DNA of 64,000 nucleotides, taken from NCBI RefSeq assembly GCF_042646125.1, contig NZ_JBHRSW010000005.1, positions 372,001 to 436,000 on the forward strand, read 5' to 3'. Both the position numbers and the translations under genes were made by a program. Numbering within the stretch: the stretch's first letter is position 1; every line of letters starts with the position of its first letter. This DNA is from Glaciecola flavus. GTDB lineage: Bacteria; Pseudomonadota; Gammaproteobacteria; Enterobacterales; Alteromonadaceae. The notes under the pieces are model-generated. The model searched no databases and was not told where the DNA came from. It was given only the letters and a program-made list of their open reading frames with translations. Shown here in pieces: positions 51,401-59,653 of this stretch.

Positions 51401-52856
51401 CGAAGCCAATGCTATTTCGCCCCTTATACCGTCAACCTTGCAAGCAGAATTGAGAGACTATCAACACGAAGGCTTTGATTGGGCGATGCGCTTGGCACAT
51501 TGGGGAGCCGGTGCATGTTTAGCCGATGACATGGGCTTAGGTAAAACAATGCAAGCTTTGGGTATTTTAGTCGCGAGAGCACAAGGCGGACCAAGCCTAG
51601 TGATCGCACCGACATCTGTTTGCTTTAACTGGCAACAAGAAGCGCAAAAGTTTGCCCCTACACTCAACATTAAGGTCTTTTCTGAAGCTACGACGTCATC
51701 TCAACGTGCCACTTTGTTGCAGGAGCTAGCGGCATTTGATTGCGTGATCTTGAGTTATGGTTTATTGCAACGCGAAAGTGAGCTGCTGGCTAAAGTCAAA
51801 TGGCACACTATGATTGCAGATGAAGCACAAGCGCTAAAAAACCCTTTAGCTAAGCGCACAAAGGCGGCCTATGCCCTAAATGCAGACTTTAAGATGATTA
51901 CTACTGGCACGCCAATCGAAAACGATTTAACAGAGTTGTGGAGCCTTTTCCGGCTGATTAACCCTGGACTACTTGGCAATTTAAAGCAATTTACCAAACG
52001 CTATATTCAAGCAATAGAAAATGCGAAAGAAGATAAGCTTGCTGCAAGGAAGGCTCGCCAAGGTTTAAAAACACTGATTCAACCATTTATATTAAGACGT
52101 TTAAAGAGTCAGGTACTAACCGAACTGCCTGCGCGCACCAATATCAACATCAGTGTTAGTTTGAGCGAACAAGAACAAGCGTTTTATGAGGCACTGCGCT
52201 TAAATGCTATCGACAATATCAGTCAAGCTACAAATACTGCCAATGCAGGAGAGCAGCGAATAAAAATGCTGGCTGAGCTGACTAAACTGAGACAAGCCTG
52301 CTGCCACCCCAAGCTTGTGCTTGAAGAAAGCCAGTTACCCAGCGCCAAGTTAGCAGCTTTAGACGAGCTACTTGATGAACTGACTGTGAATAAGCACAAA
52401 GCGCTGATTTTTAGCCAGTTTGTTGGGCATTTGCAAATCATCAAGCAACATATCGAAGCAAAGGGGTTTAGTTATCAGTACTTAGACGGGTCAACGCCGC
52501 AAAAAGAACGTCAGCGCAGGGTAAATGATTTTCAAAGCGGCGACGGCGAGGTATTTTTAATTAGCTTAAAAGCCGGTGGGTTTGGTTTAAACCTGACCGC
52601 AGCGGATTACGTCATCCATATGGATCCTTGGTGGAATCCCGCCGTTGAAGATCAAGCGTCTGATCGTGCGCACCGTATGGGACAAACCCGCCCAGTCACG
52701 ATTTATCGCTTGATAGCCAAAAACACGATCGAAGAAAAAATTGTTTCTTTGCATCAGCACAAGCGAGACTTAGCAGACAAGTTACTATCAGGCAACGAGC
52801 ATGCTACAAAGCTCTCCGTAGAGGATATGCTGATTTTGTTAAAAGACACGTTTTAA
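48456..52856 (+). CDS. SNF2-family DEAD/DEAH-type helicase-like ATPase with long N-terminal region
   Basis: The 1466-residue protein carries a complete SNF2 motor in its last ~460 residues: Walker A DDMGLGKTMQ (~1023), motif II DEAQ, TGTPIENDLTELWSLF, then the helicase C domain with QYLDGSTPQKER and QASDRAHRMGQTRPV. The first ~1000 residues have helical, repeat-like regions around 230-330 (tetratricopeptide-like, e.g. YAFHFITGHIKTAIEYFELA-type) and no clear enzymatic motif. Such large bacterial Swi2/Snf2 proteins remodel protein-DNA or protein-RNA complexes and some are part of defence or RNA-polymerase recycling. It is not RapA by length or N-terminus. A later start (MRISPLISPD) is possible. 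No nuclease partner is adjacent. Confidence 0.85.
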   Translation: MTLSQKPLFAILAKTQFLLSMRISPLISPDTAAQAEQLYTRFKSLEKHQQIVLIILAVIYKPIGITKLAEVVRELKLIGFLNKKAGFYSLSTEEKSRFEKMGLLHNTREGMTINRILANVLMHHLDDLEQCDEAIGQDKLKSIIYAAEQVVPVVTSFYWQDQKTDKQRVFRDLYFLQEFNKLEGVLEFNKNPQIIDLSDNHILVELFFLPFSLEDILKLPELLQYQAFSTLFHLCYVQGQSIAYALTCLEQFIQARPDHKLCRLLLAEQYLYSGRLTDFEDLHDVENKSSYALQLSGAYHFITGHIKTAIEYFELAIAAKNKITRRKKQYIGGILGGFYKLSLAIHASQVDAAYFDNLHLQCEYEYSDQKTFSYTLSLNAELRRIVRRLQDGDAFVPQTASYNMDERIDSLLSWLDKFNQIVGVAWCTNKNEISSEHAYLEQAQACTRHFKAIGMGLFANFSQQVVQYLQSEVMQNDEQLVQTKEDIILLPDCISTRPKWEHALDRLVALGPQSNSSQSGDNAYKAEEKRVRMIWELLIGRFNDELIPREQKRTKTGWSKGRVVSLKRLYEETDTFTYLSESDQKICRAISAYQGYGYYGKTEYELAGLPALRAAVDAPNIFLAEDLNQPIDLSEKSPELLVSQQGQQLCLSMADTEQLYEQYEDFLHAPSDFDNAINSISYVVKQVSEGKYQLVIFSKEHLKVLKILGENGLLVPISAKAKVLEGIAAIAPFLNIQSDIAELDTGLETVDCDPNLVINIQPIQQGLEFHCVVLPFGELGPSYKPGIGNASLSAEINNQRVATNRNLANEQDLLDQLDTLCPAFLSMPDTSLILEDTQQALEALEQLEVAVKAESMPLTLRWPKGKKIKLSQPLSGEQIQLGVSKKNEWFDISGELQINNEEVIELRKLLSLVASSNGRFVKLDAEHVLSLSHDLRQKLEHLQQVTDDGKFHPLASLQVQEATSGMRMKTIHAWDKQTKRMHEANAISPLIPSTLQAELRDYQHEGFDWAMRLAHWGAGACLADDMGLGKTMQALGILVARAQGGPSLVIAPTSVCFNWQQEAQKFAPTLNIKVFSEATTSSQRATLLQELAAFDCVILSYGLLQRESELLAKVKWHTMIADEAQALKNPLAKRTKAAYALNADFKMITTGTPIENDLTELWSLFRLINPGLLGNLKQFTKRYIQAIENAKEDKLAARKARQGLKTLIQPFILRRLKSQVLTELPARTNINISVSLSEQEQAFYEALRLNAIDNISQATNTANAGEQRIKMLAELTKLRQACCHPKLVLEESQLPSAKLAALDELLDELTVNKHKALIFSQFVGHLQIIKQHIEAKGFSYQYLDGSTPQKERQRRVNDFQSGDGEVFLISLKAGGFGLNLTAADYVIHMDPWWNPAVEDQASDRAHRMGQTRPVTIYRLIAKNTIEEKIVSLHQHKRDLADKLLSGNEHATKLSVEDMLILLKDTF

Positions 52857-52888
52857 TACTTAATAATCTTAAAAAGGAACGATTAAGC

Positions 52889-53998
52889 ATGAACATAAAG
52901 ACGAAAGTGAAACAACTAATGTTGTGTGGATTGTGGCTATTTTTTGCTTCATGCTCAAGCGACAACATTGTCCAAACAGAAAATACGGATAAACCTGCTA
53001 TCGAAGTCAAAGTAGTCGTTGTGACGATGTTCGAAATTGGGGAAGACGAAGGCGATCGGCCTGGGGAATTTCAGCTGTGGAAAGCGGGGCAAAAACTGAC
53101 TAAACGTTACACTTTCGAACATTCTCATCACGACCTTTACATGAATCCAGAGACAGGTGTTTTAGGTATGGTAACCGGTATGGGTACTGCCAAAGCCGCC
53201 TCTGCAGTCATGGCCTTAGGTTTAGATGAACGCTTTGATTTGTCAAATGCATACTGGTTAGTGGCGGGTATTGCGGGCGTTGATCCAGAAGACGCCTCAA
53301 TTGGCTCAGCTGTGTGGGCAAAGTGGTTAGTAGACGGCGACCTCGCACACCATATCGATGCGCGTGAAATACCAGCCAATTGGTCCAGTCCTTACTTTCC
53401 TCTTTTTAGCCAAGCACCCAACTACAACGTTGCCGACGGCGAATACCCTACGCCCTACAATGGCGAAGCTTACCCACTAAACGTGGCACTCGTTGATTGG
53501 GCGTTCTCATTGACAAAAGATTTACCCCTTAATGACTACCCCAAAATGCAAGCACTCAGAACAAAATATACAGGCTACCCAAATGCACAAAAACCGCCAT
53601 TTGTGTTAGTGGGTGATCAGCTAGCTGCATCTACATTTTGGCACGGTAAGTTGCTGACGCAATGGGCGAACGACTGGACGCAATATTGGACACAAGGAAA
53701 AGGAAACTTTGTTACCTCGGGTATGGAAGATACAGGTAGTTACCAGTCAATAAGCTATTTACACAATATTGGTAAAGTAGATAAGCATCGATTTATGGTA
53801 CTTCGCACAGCAAGCAATTATTCGATGCAACCCAAAGGCATCAGTGCGTCGCAAAACCTCAGTATGGAAATGGGGGAAGATGGTTTTGCAGGTATGCAAT
53901 CTGCGCTGGAAAGTGCGTACATTGTCGGAAGTAAAGTAGTTGATACAATTGTTGAAGACTGGGATCAGTTTAAACTGGCTACGCCGTCAAACGAGTAA
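52889..53998 (+). CDS. Purine nucleoside permease (NUP)-family lipoprotein
   Basis: The 369-residue protein has a lipoprotein signal (WLFFASCSSDN, Cys near residue 22). The NUP domain follows, with VVVTMFEIGEDEGDRPGEFQ, GMVTGMGTAKAASAVMALG and WLVAGIAGVDPEDASIGSAV. These motifs belong to the nucleoside phosphorylase-like fold, and family members are called purine nucleoside permeases after a yeast protein. In bacteria they are secreted or lipid-anchored and may be nucleosidases. It starts 32 bp after the SNF2 stop with AAAGGAACG upstream, so it could share a transcript, though a functional link is not apparent. Confidence 0.82.
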   Translation: MNIKTKVKQLMLCGLWLFFASCSSDNIVQTENTDKPAIEVKVVVVTMFEIGEDEGDRPGEFQLWKAGQKLTKRYTFEHSHHDLYMNPETGVLGMVTGMGTAKAASAVMALGLDERFDLSNAYWLVAGIAGVDPEDASIGSAVWAKWLVDGDLAHHIDAREIPANWSSPYFPLFSQAPNYNVADGEYPTPYNGEAYPLNVALVDWAFSLTKDLPLNDYPKMQALRTKYTGYPNAQKPPFVLVGDQLAASTFWHGKLLTQWANDWTQYWTQGKGNFVTSGMEDTGSYQSISYLHNIGKVDKHRFMVLRTASNYSMQPKGISASQNLSMEMGEDGFAGMQSALESAYIVGSKVVDTIVEDWDQFKLATPSNE

Positions 53999-54006
53999 CG
54001 AATATA

Positions 54007-54032
54007 GGAGAGTACGCCATAGCATACTCTCC
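54007..54032. terminator. Hairpin between convergent genes
   Basis: GGAGAGTA (54007-54014) and TACTCTCC (54025-54032) form a perfect 8-bp stem with a 10-base loop after the NUP gene stop. There is no T-run on either side. It probably protects or ends the NUP transcript. Confidence 0.4.
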
Positions 54033-54065
54033 TTAGGTGTTGACTAGATACCTTATCCAGTAAGA

Positions 54066-54389
54066 CTATAATCTCGCTATGTGCTGCGCTTCGTTGAAAG
54101 ACTTATTGGTTAACAACCCGTATATTTTGTCGGGATTTTTTCCGTTTTCAGTAATAAAATCGATGATATTTTGACCGTTACAAGTCACTTTTTCAACCAC
54201 ATACTTTTTGTCAACATGTGCTGTTTTAATTGCCTTGATCGTCTTTAACTTGCTGCCTGACACGGCTGCGACACAGATTTTAGTGCCAGCTTCCGTATCT
54301 GCTGCTACAAACTCGTGTGAGGCGCTAGCCTGAAAAGCAAATGCTGCAACTAAGGATAAACTGGTGATAACTTTAGTGAAATTTTTCAT
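54066..54389 (-). CDS. DUF3718 secreted protein
   Basis: The 107-residue protein has a signal peptide (VITSLSLVAAFAFQASASH). A compact domain with two cysteines follows (TKICVAAVSGSKLK and VEKVTCNGQNIIDFI), the pattern of DUF3718, a periplasmic family mostly from Alteromonadales. It is convergent with the NUP gene. Function unknown. The 300-bp region on its 5' side (54390-54718) is AT-rich, with no gene; it would hold its promoter and that of the next gene. Confidence 0.8.
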   Translation of the reverse strand: MKNFTKVITSLSLVAAFAFQASASHEFVAADTEAGTKICVAAVSGSKLKTIKAIKTAHVDKKYVVEKVTCNGQNIIDFITENGKNPDKIYGLLTNKSFNEAQHIARL

Positions 54390-54745
54390 ATTAACTACCT
54401 TTTGTACTATTTGAGCGAAAGTACTTTAGTGATAGCAATGGTGATGCCAAAATAAATTATTTATAATTTTCAATAGCTTAATAAAATTAACCCAAACTTT
54501 ATATATTCCACACAAAATGCAAACCTGACAAATTAGTTATTTTGACCAATTTTTAGTTTTTTTATAAACAGCCTCTAAGTACTATTCTATTACTTTCGAA
54601 ACATGTGTCAGTATTCTTTACAATAAATATAGATAAATGATCGCTCATTTATTAAACAACTGATTGCTATGTATTTTTTCTCAATGGTATATTTAATGCT
54701 TGTGGAACACGTCTACTTTTGACTAGACGCCATAGGAGAATCATT

Positions 54746-55558
54746 GTGAAATACCTTCGTAATACTTTCGCAATGTGGCTATTTGTTGTACTGGTCACGC
54801 CGTATGCTCAAGCTGTACCTATAACATCTGACCTTACCATTAATGGTGAAGTCAGCTTCGATATTACCTCCTCATTAGCTGAGGGAAATGCAATTCAAAC
54901 CGCTACCCTATTTAGTGTGTTGGGTGGCACAAACACAAACTCGACAGTGAGTAACACGACCGTGACCGGGGACAATCCCAAGGGAGGTCAACTAACCGAC
55001 ATTGGCGATGGTATTGGACTCAGCTCATCGCTTGAGAGCAGTGGTATTGGTTTTTCTGATGTGTTTGCTTTTGATTATGCGTTTCAAATCACGAATAACT
55101 CGTTAAGCCAAGATTACACTATTTCTTTTTTGGCAGAATTTGAAAACTCAGTAAATTCCGAACTAGACGCCTTCGTTGAGAGTCGTTTTATCTTAGAAGA
55201 CAGTAGCAATACTGAATTCTTCTTCACAGATTTAAGTTCAGACACATTGGTTGGAAACGAAAAAAATGGCAATCCAACTGGCAATACTGGCGGCGTAGAG
55301 TCTGATTTTGGCACATTTGGTTTTGACATAGTCGTCGCTGCAGGTCAAATGCTTACCTTTACAGGGGAAGTAAAGCTTGATGGCGAGTCATTTGTTAATG
55401 ATAGTTTCATGCTCTCATCTAACGATTCATTTATTTCTATTCTCTCAGTCAGTGGTTCTGGCGGGTCTACAAATCCACCTAACCCTGTGCCCTCACCCTA
55501 TCCAGCACTGTTGTTTTTGGCTGGTTGTGTTGGCGTAGTAGTACGTCGAGTTAAATAA
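54746..55558 (+). CDS. Secreted protein with PEP-CTERM-like sorting tail
   Basis: The ~270-residue protein is chosen from GTG at 54746 with AGGAGA upstream (54732-54737). The open frame extends to 54719 but that start is TTG without a good site. It has a signal peptide (FVVLVTPYAQA), a beta-sandwich rich in Ser, Thr and Asn, and a C-terminal tail PNPVPSPYPALLFLAGCVGVVVRRVK. That is the arrangement of PEP-CTERM proteins: short Pro motif, hydrophobic helix, basic end, with VPSP in place of VPEP. Such proteins are sorted and cut by exosortases; no exosortase is in this window. It leads a run of secreted proteins. Confidence 0.7.
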   Translation: MKYLRNTFAMWLFVVLVTPYAQAVPITSDLTINGEVSFDITSSLAEGNAIQTATLFSVLGGTNTNSTVSNTTVTGDNPKGGQLTDIGDGIGLSSSLESSGIGFSDVFAFDYAFQITNNSLSQDYTISFLAEFENSVNSELDAFVESRFILEDSSNTEFFFTDLSSDTLVGNEKNGNPTGNTGGVESDFGTFGFDIVVAAGQMLTFTGEVKLDGESFVNDSFMLSSNDSFISILSVSGSGGSTNPPNPVPSPYPALLFLAGCVGVVVRRVK

Positions 55559-55590
55559 CATAGAACCCATAAAACAACGGACACAACAAT

Positions 55591-56298
55591 ATGAATATAA
55601 AAAAACACTTAACATGTGCTTCCATTTTTACCATTGCACTCACAACCATACTCCTTTCAAGCAAGTCTTACGCTTGCTCCTCTAGCCCTTATATAGGTGG
55701 CATGTGCGCTTTTGGAGGGAATTATTCCATACGCGGTTGGTTAAAAACTGACGGCCAATTACTGCCAATTTCTTCCAATACCGCGTTGTTCTCCATTCTA
55801 GGTACGACCTATGGAGGGGACGGACGTACTACCTTTGCATTACCCGATTTACGCGGGCGCTCAGCTATCGGCAGTGGCAGAGGACCTGGTCTGCTCGACT
55901 ATAGATTAGGCCAAAAAGGTGGTGCAGAAACACATATACTGACTCAAGCTCAGTTAGCCGGTCATACACATGGTGCAGTGACAACGGTAAGCAGCGTTGC
56001 AAATGATTCAGGATCGTCTGCAGTACTTCGAGCTCTGGCAGCTAGCGCCGATACAAATGTTCCTACGGGCGCTGTACTAGCTAACAGCCCAGCTCGCGAA
56101 GAAATCTATAGCAGCGGTGTGCCTAATGTGGACATGGATAGTAGTGCCATTGATTTGTCGTTAAATGTGCAAGTGAACTCTACCGCGACGACCACTATCT
56201 CAACGACTGGCAATAGCTCAGCCTTTAATGTTAGAGGGCCCTATTTAACCGTTACCTGGCTAATTGCGACCCAAGGCTTGTTCCCACCCAGAAACTAA
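55591..56298 (+). CDS. Secreted phage tail-collar-domain protein (microcystin-dependent protein type)
   Basis: The 235-residue protein has a signal peptide (FTIALTTILLSSKSYACS). The tail-collar domain follows: SPYIGGMCAFGGNYSIRGWL, DGQLLPISSNTALFSILGTTYGGDG and ALPDLRGRSAIGSG. A His-containing segment LTQAQLAGHTHGAV is typical of the bacterial family. The C-terminus NVRGPYLTVTWLIATQG fits as well. Members occur as free-standing secreted proteins in many bacteria, with a possible surface role; phage association is not needed. It lies 33 bp downstream of the PEP-CTERM-like gene on the same strand. Confidence 0.85.
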   Translation: MNIKKHLTCASIFTIALTTILLSSKSYACSSSPYIGGMCAFGGNYSIRGWLKTDGQLLPISSNTALFSILGTTYGGDGRTTFALPDLRGRSAIGSGRGPGLLDYRLGQKGGAETHILTQAQLAGHTHGAVTTVSSVANDSGSSAVLRALAASADTNVPTGAVLANSPAREEIYSSGVPNVDMDSSAIDLSLNVQVNSTATTTISTTGNSSAFNVRGPYLTVTWLIATQGLFPPRN

Positions 56299-56302
56299 TA
56301 AG

Positions 56303-57304
56303 ATGTTGATAACTCGTTTATCTCGTTGCAAACCGAGCCGACACATAGTCGGCTTGTTTGCATTGCTATTGGCGACTTCCCCCTTATCTGTTTATGCCAA
56401 TGAGGTTGATGATTGGGCTGCACCTATTCAACAAGCTGATCTTCATAAGGCTGCTGGAAGATATGAAGAAGCACTCACCATATACAAAGAATTTGCAAAC
56501 AAAGAGAATGGACTCGCTCAGTTCAACGTCGCCCTCTTTTATCAGTTAGGACTGAGCACAAAAACCGACAAGGCAGAGGCATGCCATTGGTTTCATCGAG
56601 CAGCCATCAATAATATGCCAGGGGCAATGCAGCAGGTAGGCAACTGTTTCGCACATGGGCTTGGAGGACAAATCGATATAAACCAAGCGATACACTGGTA
56701 TACGAAAGCCTATCAACAAGGTGTCCATGCTACGTATTGTCAAATAGGGCTGTTATACCTTAAAGGAGAAGGCGTTCAAAAAGATACCGGAAAAGCCGTA
56801 GATATGTGTTTAAAGGGTGCCGAACTTGGGGCATTCAATGCACAAGTAGTGATGGCAAAATGGTATTTTTATGGCACTCATGTAAAACAGGATTATCAAA
56901 AGGCCTTTTTTTGGTTGCAGTACGCCGCCAACAAAAAGTCCCCAGAATCTGCATTTTTAATGGCCTTGTATTACGATCAAGGTATTGGCATGGAGATTGA
57001 CTTGAAACAAGCGTTGAGATGGTATGAGATCTCAGCAAGTCAGGCTTATGAAGCGGCTTACCTGCCGACCGCCGCATTATATTGGCAAGCATTTTTAGAT
57101 CATCAGAAAGAGTCGCTGCTTGCAAAATCCTATTTGTGGGCACAAGCGCATTGCCTGAGTAGTCACGCAGTTTCGCAAGATTCATTGCGTCTAAAAAATA
57201 AGATTGAAGATGTCATGCCAAATACATGGCAAGATGCATTGGATGAAAAGGTAGTCGCGCATTTAAACAAATTTCAAAAACATCAACACAACAACAATTG
57301 TTAA
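56303..57304 (+). CDS. Sel1-repeat (TPR-like) secreted protein
   Basis: The ~333-residue protein from the ATG at 56303 has a signal peptide (VGLFALLLATSPLSVYANE). About six Sel1 repeats follow, each with the A-x-x-x-L-G-x-x-Y pattern: GLAQFNVALFYQLGLSTK, INNMPGAMQQVGNCFAHGLG, HATYCQIGLLYLKGEGVQK, AFNAQVVMAKWYFYGTHVK, PESAFLMALYYDQGIGME. These repeats mediate protein-protein contacts. It starts 4 bp after the tail-collar stop and is likely co-transcribed with it. The longer frame starting at 56264 lies inside that gene and is rejected. Binding partner unknown. Confidence 0.8.
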   Translation: MLITRLSRCKPSRHIVGLFALLLATSPLSVYANEVDDWAAPIQQADLHKAAGRYEEALTIYKEFANKENGLAQFNVALFYQLGLSTKTDKAEACHWFHRAAINNMPGAMQQVGNCFAHGLGGQIDINQAIHWYTKAYQQGVHATYCQIGLLYLKGEGVQKDTGKAVDMCLKGAELGAFNAQVVMAKWYFYGTHVKQDYQKAFFWLQYAANKKSPESAFLMALYYDQGIGMEIDLKQALRWYEISASQAYEAAYLPTAALYWQAFLDHQKESLLAKSYLWAQAHCLSSHAVSQDSLRLKNKIEDVMPNTWQDALDEKVVAHLNKFQKHQHNNNC

Positions 57305-57497
57305 AATACAAACCGCTGTTCAATTAACTGCAAAATTCACAACTAAAAATAAACCGCCTCTAGCTATCAAAGCTTACGAAAATCTGTCGATATAAGAGCA
57401 TATAGGCTAAACGTCTAATACTTTAGGCTAAACAGAACCTAGCTACATGACAAAATAAAACGACGATAGCAGTAGACGAACAGAGAAAGGCAAGAGC

Positions 57498-59540
57498 ATG
57501 TTTTTGAACAAATTATTTGGAAACTCAGATGCGCAAAATGATGCGTTACATCATTCTGCATCAGAAAAAAAAGTAGAACACAACGCTGAACTAAGCGCAT
57601 TCATGCTCAGCCATACACCACAAGTTATTGTGGATGAACAAGGGTTAATCCTAAAAACAAATCAAGCCTTCAATACATTTACAACGCACAACAAACATCA
57701 TCTGAACGCCCTGTTTCCGGGTAACTTTGAATCTCCCGCGTTGAACACACCAATAGCCCAACTTTTTGGCCAAGTAGTCAGCCTTGAAAACATGGGCAAT
57801 GGTCAGACAATCAGTAAAAACGCCCAAAAAGAAGGCTTCAGCCTTACCTTAACCGTAACAAAATTTAAAGAAAATGGTTCTGGTGGTCTAATAGAGTTAA
57901 TCGAAACGACAGAGGATATGCATAACAAAACGGTATTACATGCTATGCATCGCTCTCAAGCGATTATAGAATTCTCGCCTGATGGCATCATAAAATCAGC
58001 CAACGAAAACTTCTTAAAAACAATTGGATATGATCTAAATGAAATAAAAGGGCAACATCACAAGATGTTTGCCCCTCTGGAGTTGAGAGACTCGCCCGAA
58101 TATCAGCAGTTTTGGCGTAACTTACGAGAGGGTAAATTCTTTACTGCAGAAATAAAAAGATTGGGAAAAGGCGAAAAAGAAATCTGGCTTTCTGCCTCTT
58201 ATAACCCTCTTTTTAATGAAGCAGGAGAAGTGGTGGGTGTAATTAAATTTGCCACTGACATCACCGAGCAAAAATTAAAAACGATTGACTATCGTGGCCA
58301 AATAAAGGCAATTAACCGAGCTCAGGCCGTGATCGAATTTAATATGGATGGCACGATTATAAAAGCAAACGAGCATTTTCTCGCAGCAACTGGCTACTCA
58401 ATGAGTGAGATAGAAGGTAAACACCATAAGATTTTTGTGACTCCTGAATACGCGAAAAGCCAAGAGTATAAAGCGTTGTGGTCAAACCTAAATGCGGGGA
58501 CTTTTTTTAGTGACGAAATTGAGCGTGTGGCTAAAGACGGCACGCGCTTGTGGCTGCAAGCCTCTTATAATCCAATTTTTGATTTGAATGGTAAACCCTA
58601 CAAAGTAGTTAAATATGCTACTGACGTTACGGAGCGCAAACAAACAATAGAACAAATCAAATCGCTAATTTCGAAAATGACAGATGGCGACTTGACTGGC
58701 GCGTTGACACTCGAAAAAGAAAACGAATTCTATGACGTCGCGCAGGCACTCAATTCTTTTATCACCAATATCCGTAACGTGATGATCCAGATTATTAGTT
58801 CGTCTCAGCGTACCTACGAGTCAGCGTCAGAAATTTCACAAGCCAATAACGACTTGGCGGGTAGAACAGAATTACAGGTCAATAGTCTTAGAGAGGCCGT
58901 TGATACAATGCAATCTTTGTCCGACATGATCACAGCCAATAGCGGCAATGCTAATCAAGCGAACCGTCTGTCTACCGACGCATCCTCTATTGCCAGTACG
59001 GGCGGAAAATTAATAGCGGAAGTTGTCAGTACAATGGGCTCGATTACCGAATCTGCAAAAAAGATATCAGAAATAATCGACGTTATCGATGGCATTGCAT
59101 TTCAAACGAACATTCTGGCACTCAATGCCGCAGTTGAAGCGGCGCGTGCAGGAGAACAAGGCAGAGGTTTTGCCGTAGTGGCATCCGAAGTTAGAACGCT
59201 AGCTCAACGTTCGGCAAATGCTGCTAAAGACATAGCTGGATTAATCTCCGATTCAGTTTCAAAAATAGAAAATGGGAATGAGTTAGTAACGCAATCTGGC
59301 GATACAATGGGTAAAATTGTGAAGTCGATTAAAGAAGTCACGACCGTCATTGCCGAAATCGACTCTGCTTCGGAAGAGCAAGCCAAAGGTATCCAAAATA
59401 TTTCTGCGTCAATAAAGGAAATCGACAACATGACCCACAAAAATGTCACTATGACAGAAGAGGCGGCCGTTACATCCGACAACATGAAAGGCCAATCTCA
59501 GGCTTTGAACGACTTGGTTACAGGATTTAAACTATCATAA
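57498..59540 (+). CDS. Soluble methyl-accepting chemotaxis protein with PAS domains
   Basis: The 680-residue protein has no membrane helix. Region 30-140 is a weaker PAS-like domain. Two clear, similar PAS domains follow (~147-262, IIEFSPDGIIKSANENFLKT; ~270-384, VIEFNMDGTIIKANEHFLAA), each ending with a PAC strand such as NPLFNEAGEVVGVIKFATDI. A short HAMP-like stretch precedes the signalling domain (~430-675), whose hairpin tip contains IDGIAFQTNILALNAAVEAA. It resembles Aer-like or cytoplasmic chemoreceptors that sense redox or an intracellular ligand. The C-terminus GFKLS has no CheR-binding pentapeptide. AAAGGC lies 7 bases upstream of the start. It is an orphan relative to che genes, with the nearest cheB at 24.3 kb. 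Confidence 0.88.
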   Translation: MFLNKLFGNSDAQNDALHHSASEKKVEHNAELSAFMLSHTPQVIVDEQGLILKTNQAFNTFTTHNKHHLNALFPGNFESPALNTPIAQLFGQVVSLENMGNGQTISKNAQKEGFSLTLTVTKFKENGSGGLIELIETTEDMHNKTVLHAMHRSQAIIEFSPDGIIKSANENFLKTIGYDLNEIKGQHHKMFAPLELRDSPEYQQFWRNLREGKFFTAEIKRLGKGEKEIWLSASYNPLFNEAGEVVGVIKFATDITEQKLKTIDYRGQIKAINRAQAVIEFNMDGTIIKANEHFLAATGYSMSEIEGKHHKIFVTPEYAKSQEYKALWSNLNAGTFFSDEIERVAKDGTRLWLQASYNPIFDLNGKPYKVVKYATDVTERKQTIEQIKSLISKMTDGDLTGALTLEKENEFYDVAQALNSFITNIRNVMIQIISSSQRTYESASEISQANNDLAGRTELQVNSLREAVDTMQSLSDMITANSGNANQANRLSTDASSIASTGGKLIAEVVSTMGSITESAKKISEIIDVIDGIAFQTNILALNAAVEAARAGEQGRGFAVVASEVRTLAQRSANAAKDIAGLISDSVSKIENGNELVTQSGDTMGKIVKSIKEVTTVIAEIDSASEEQAKGIQNISASIKEIDNMTHKNVTMTEEAAVTSDNMKGQSQALNDLVTGFKLS

Positions 59541-59653
59541 AGTATTGGGATTTGCTTAATACCCCCCCACTATCTTAATATATATCAAACAAGGACTTAT
59601 TTATAATCAAGCATTTAATGTCACCTACGTTGCTTAACATCCCAGGTACTAAA

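Noticed and set aside
55591..56298. Prophage because of the tail-collar domain
   Set aside because: The protein has a signal peptide and no phage structural, lysis or integrase genes are near; free-standing secreted collar-domain proteins are common.
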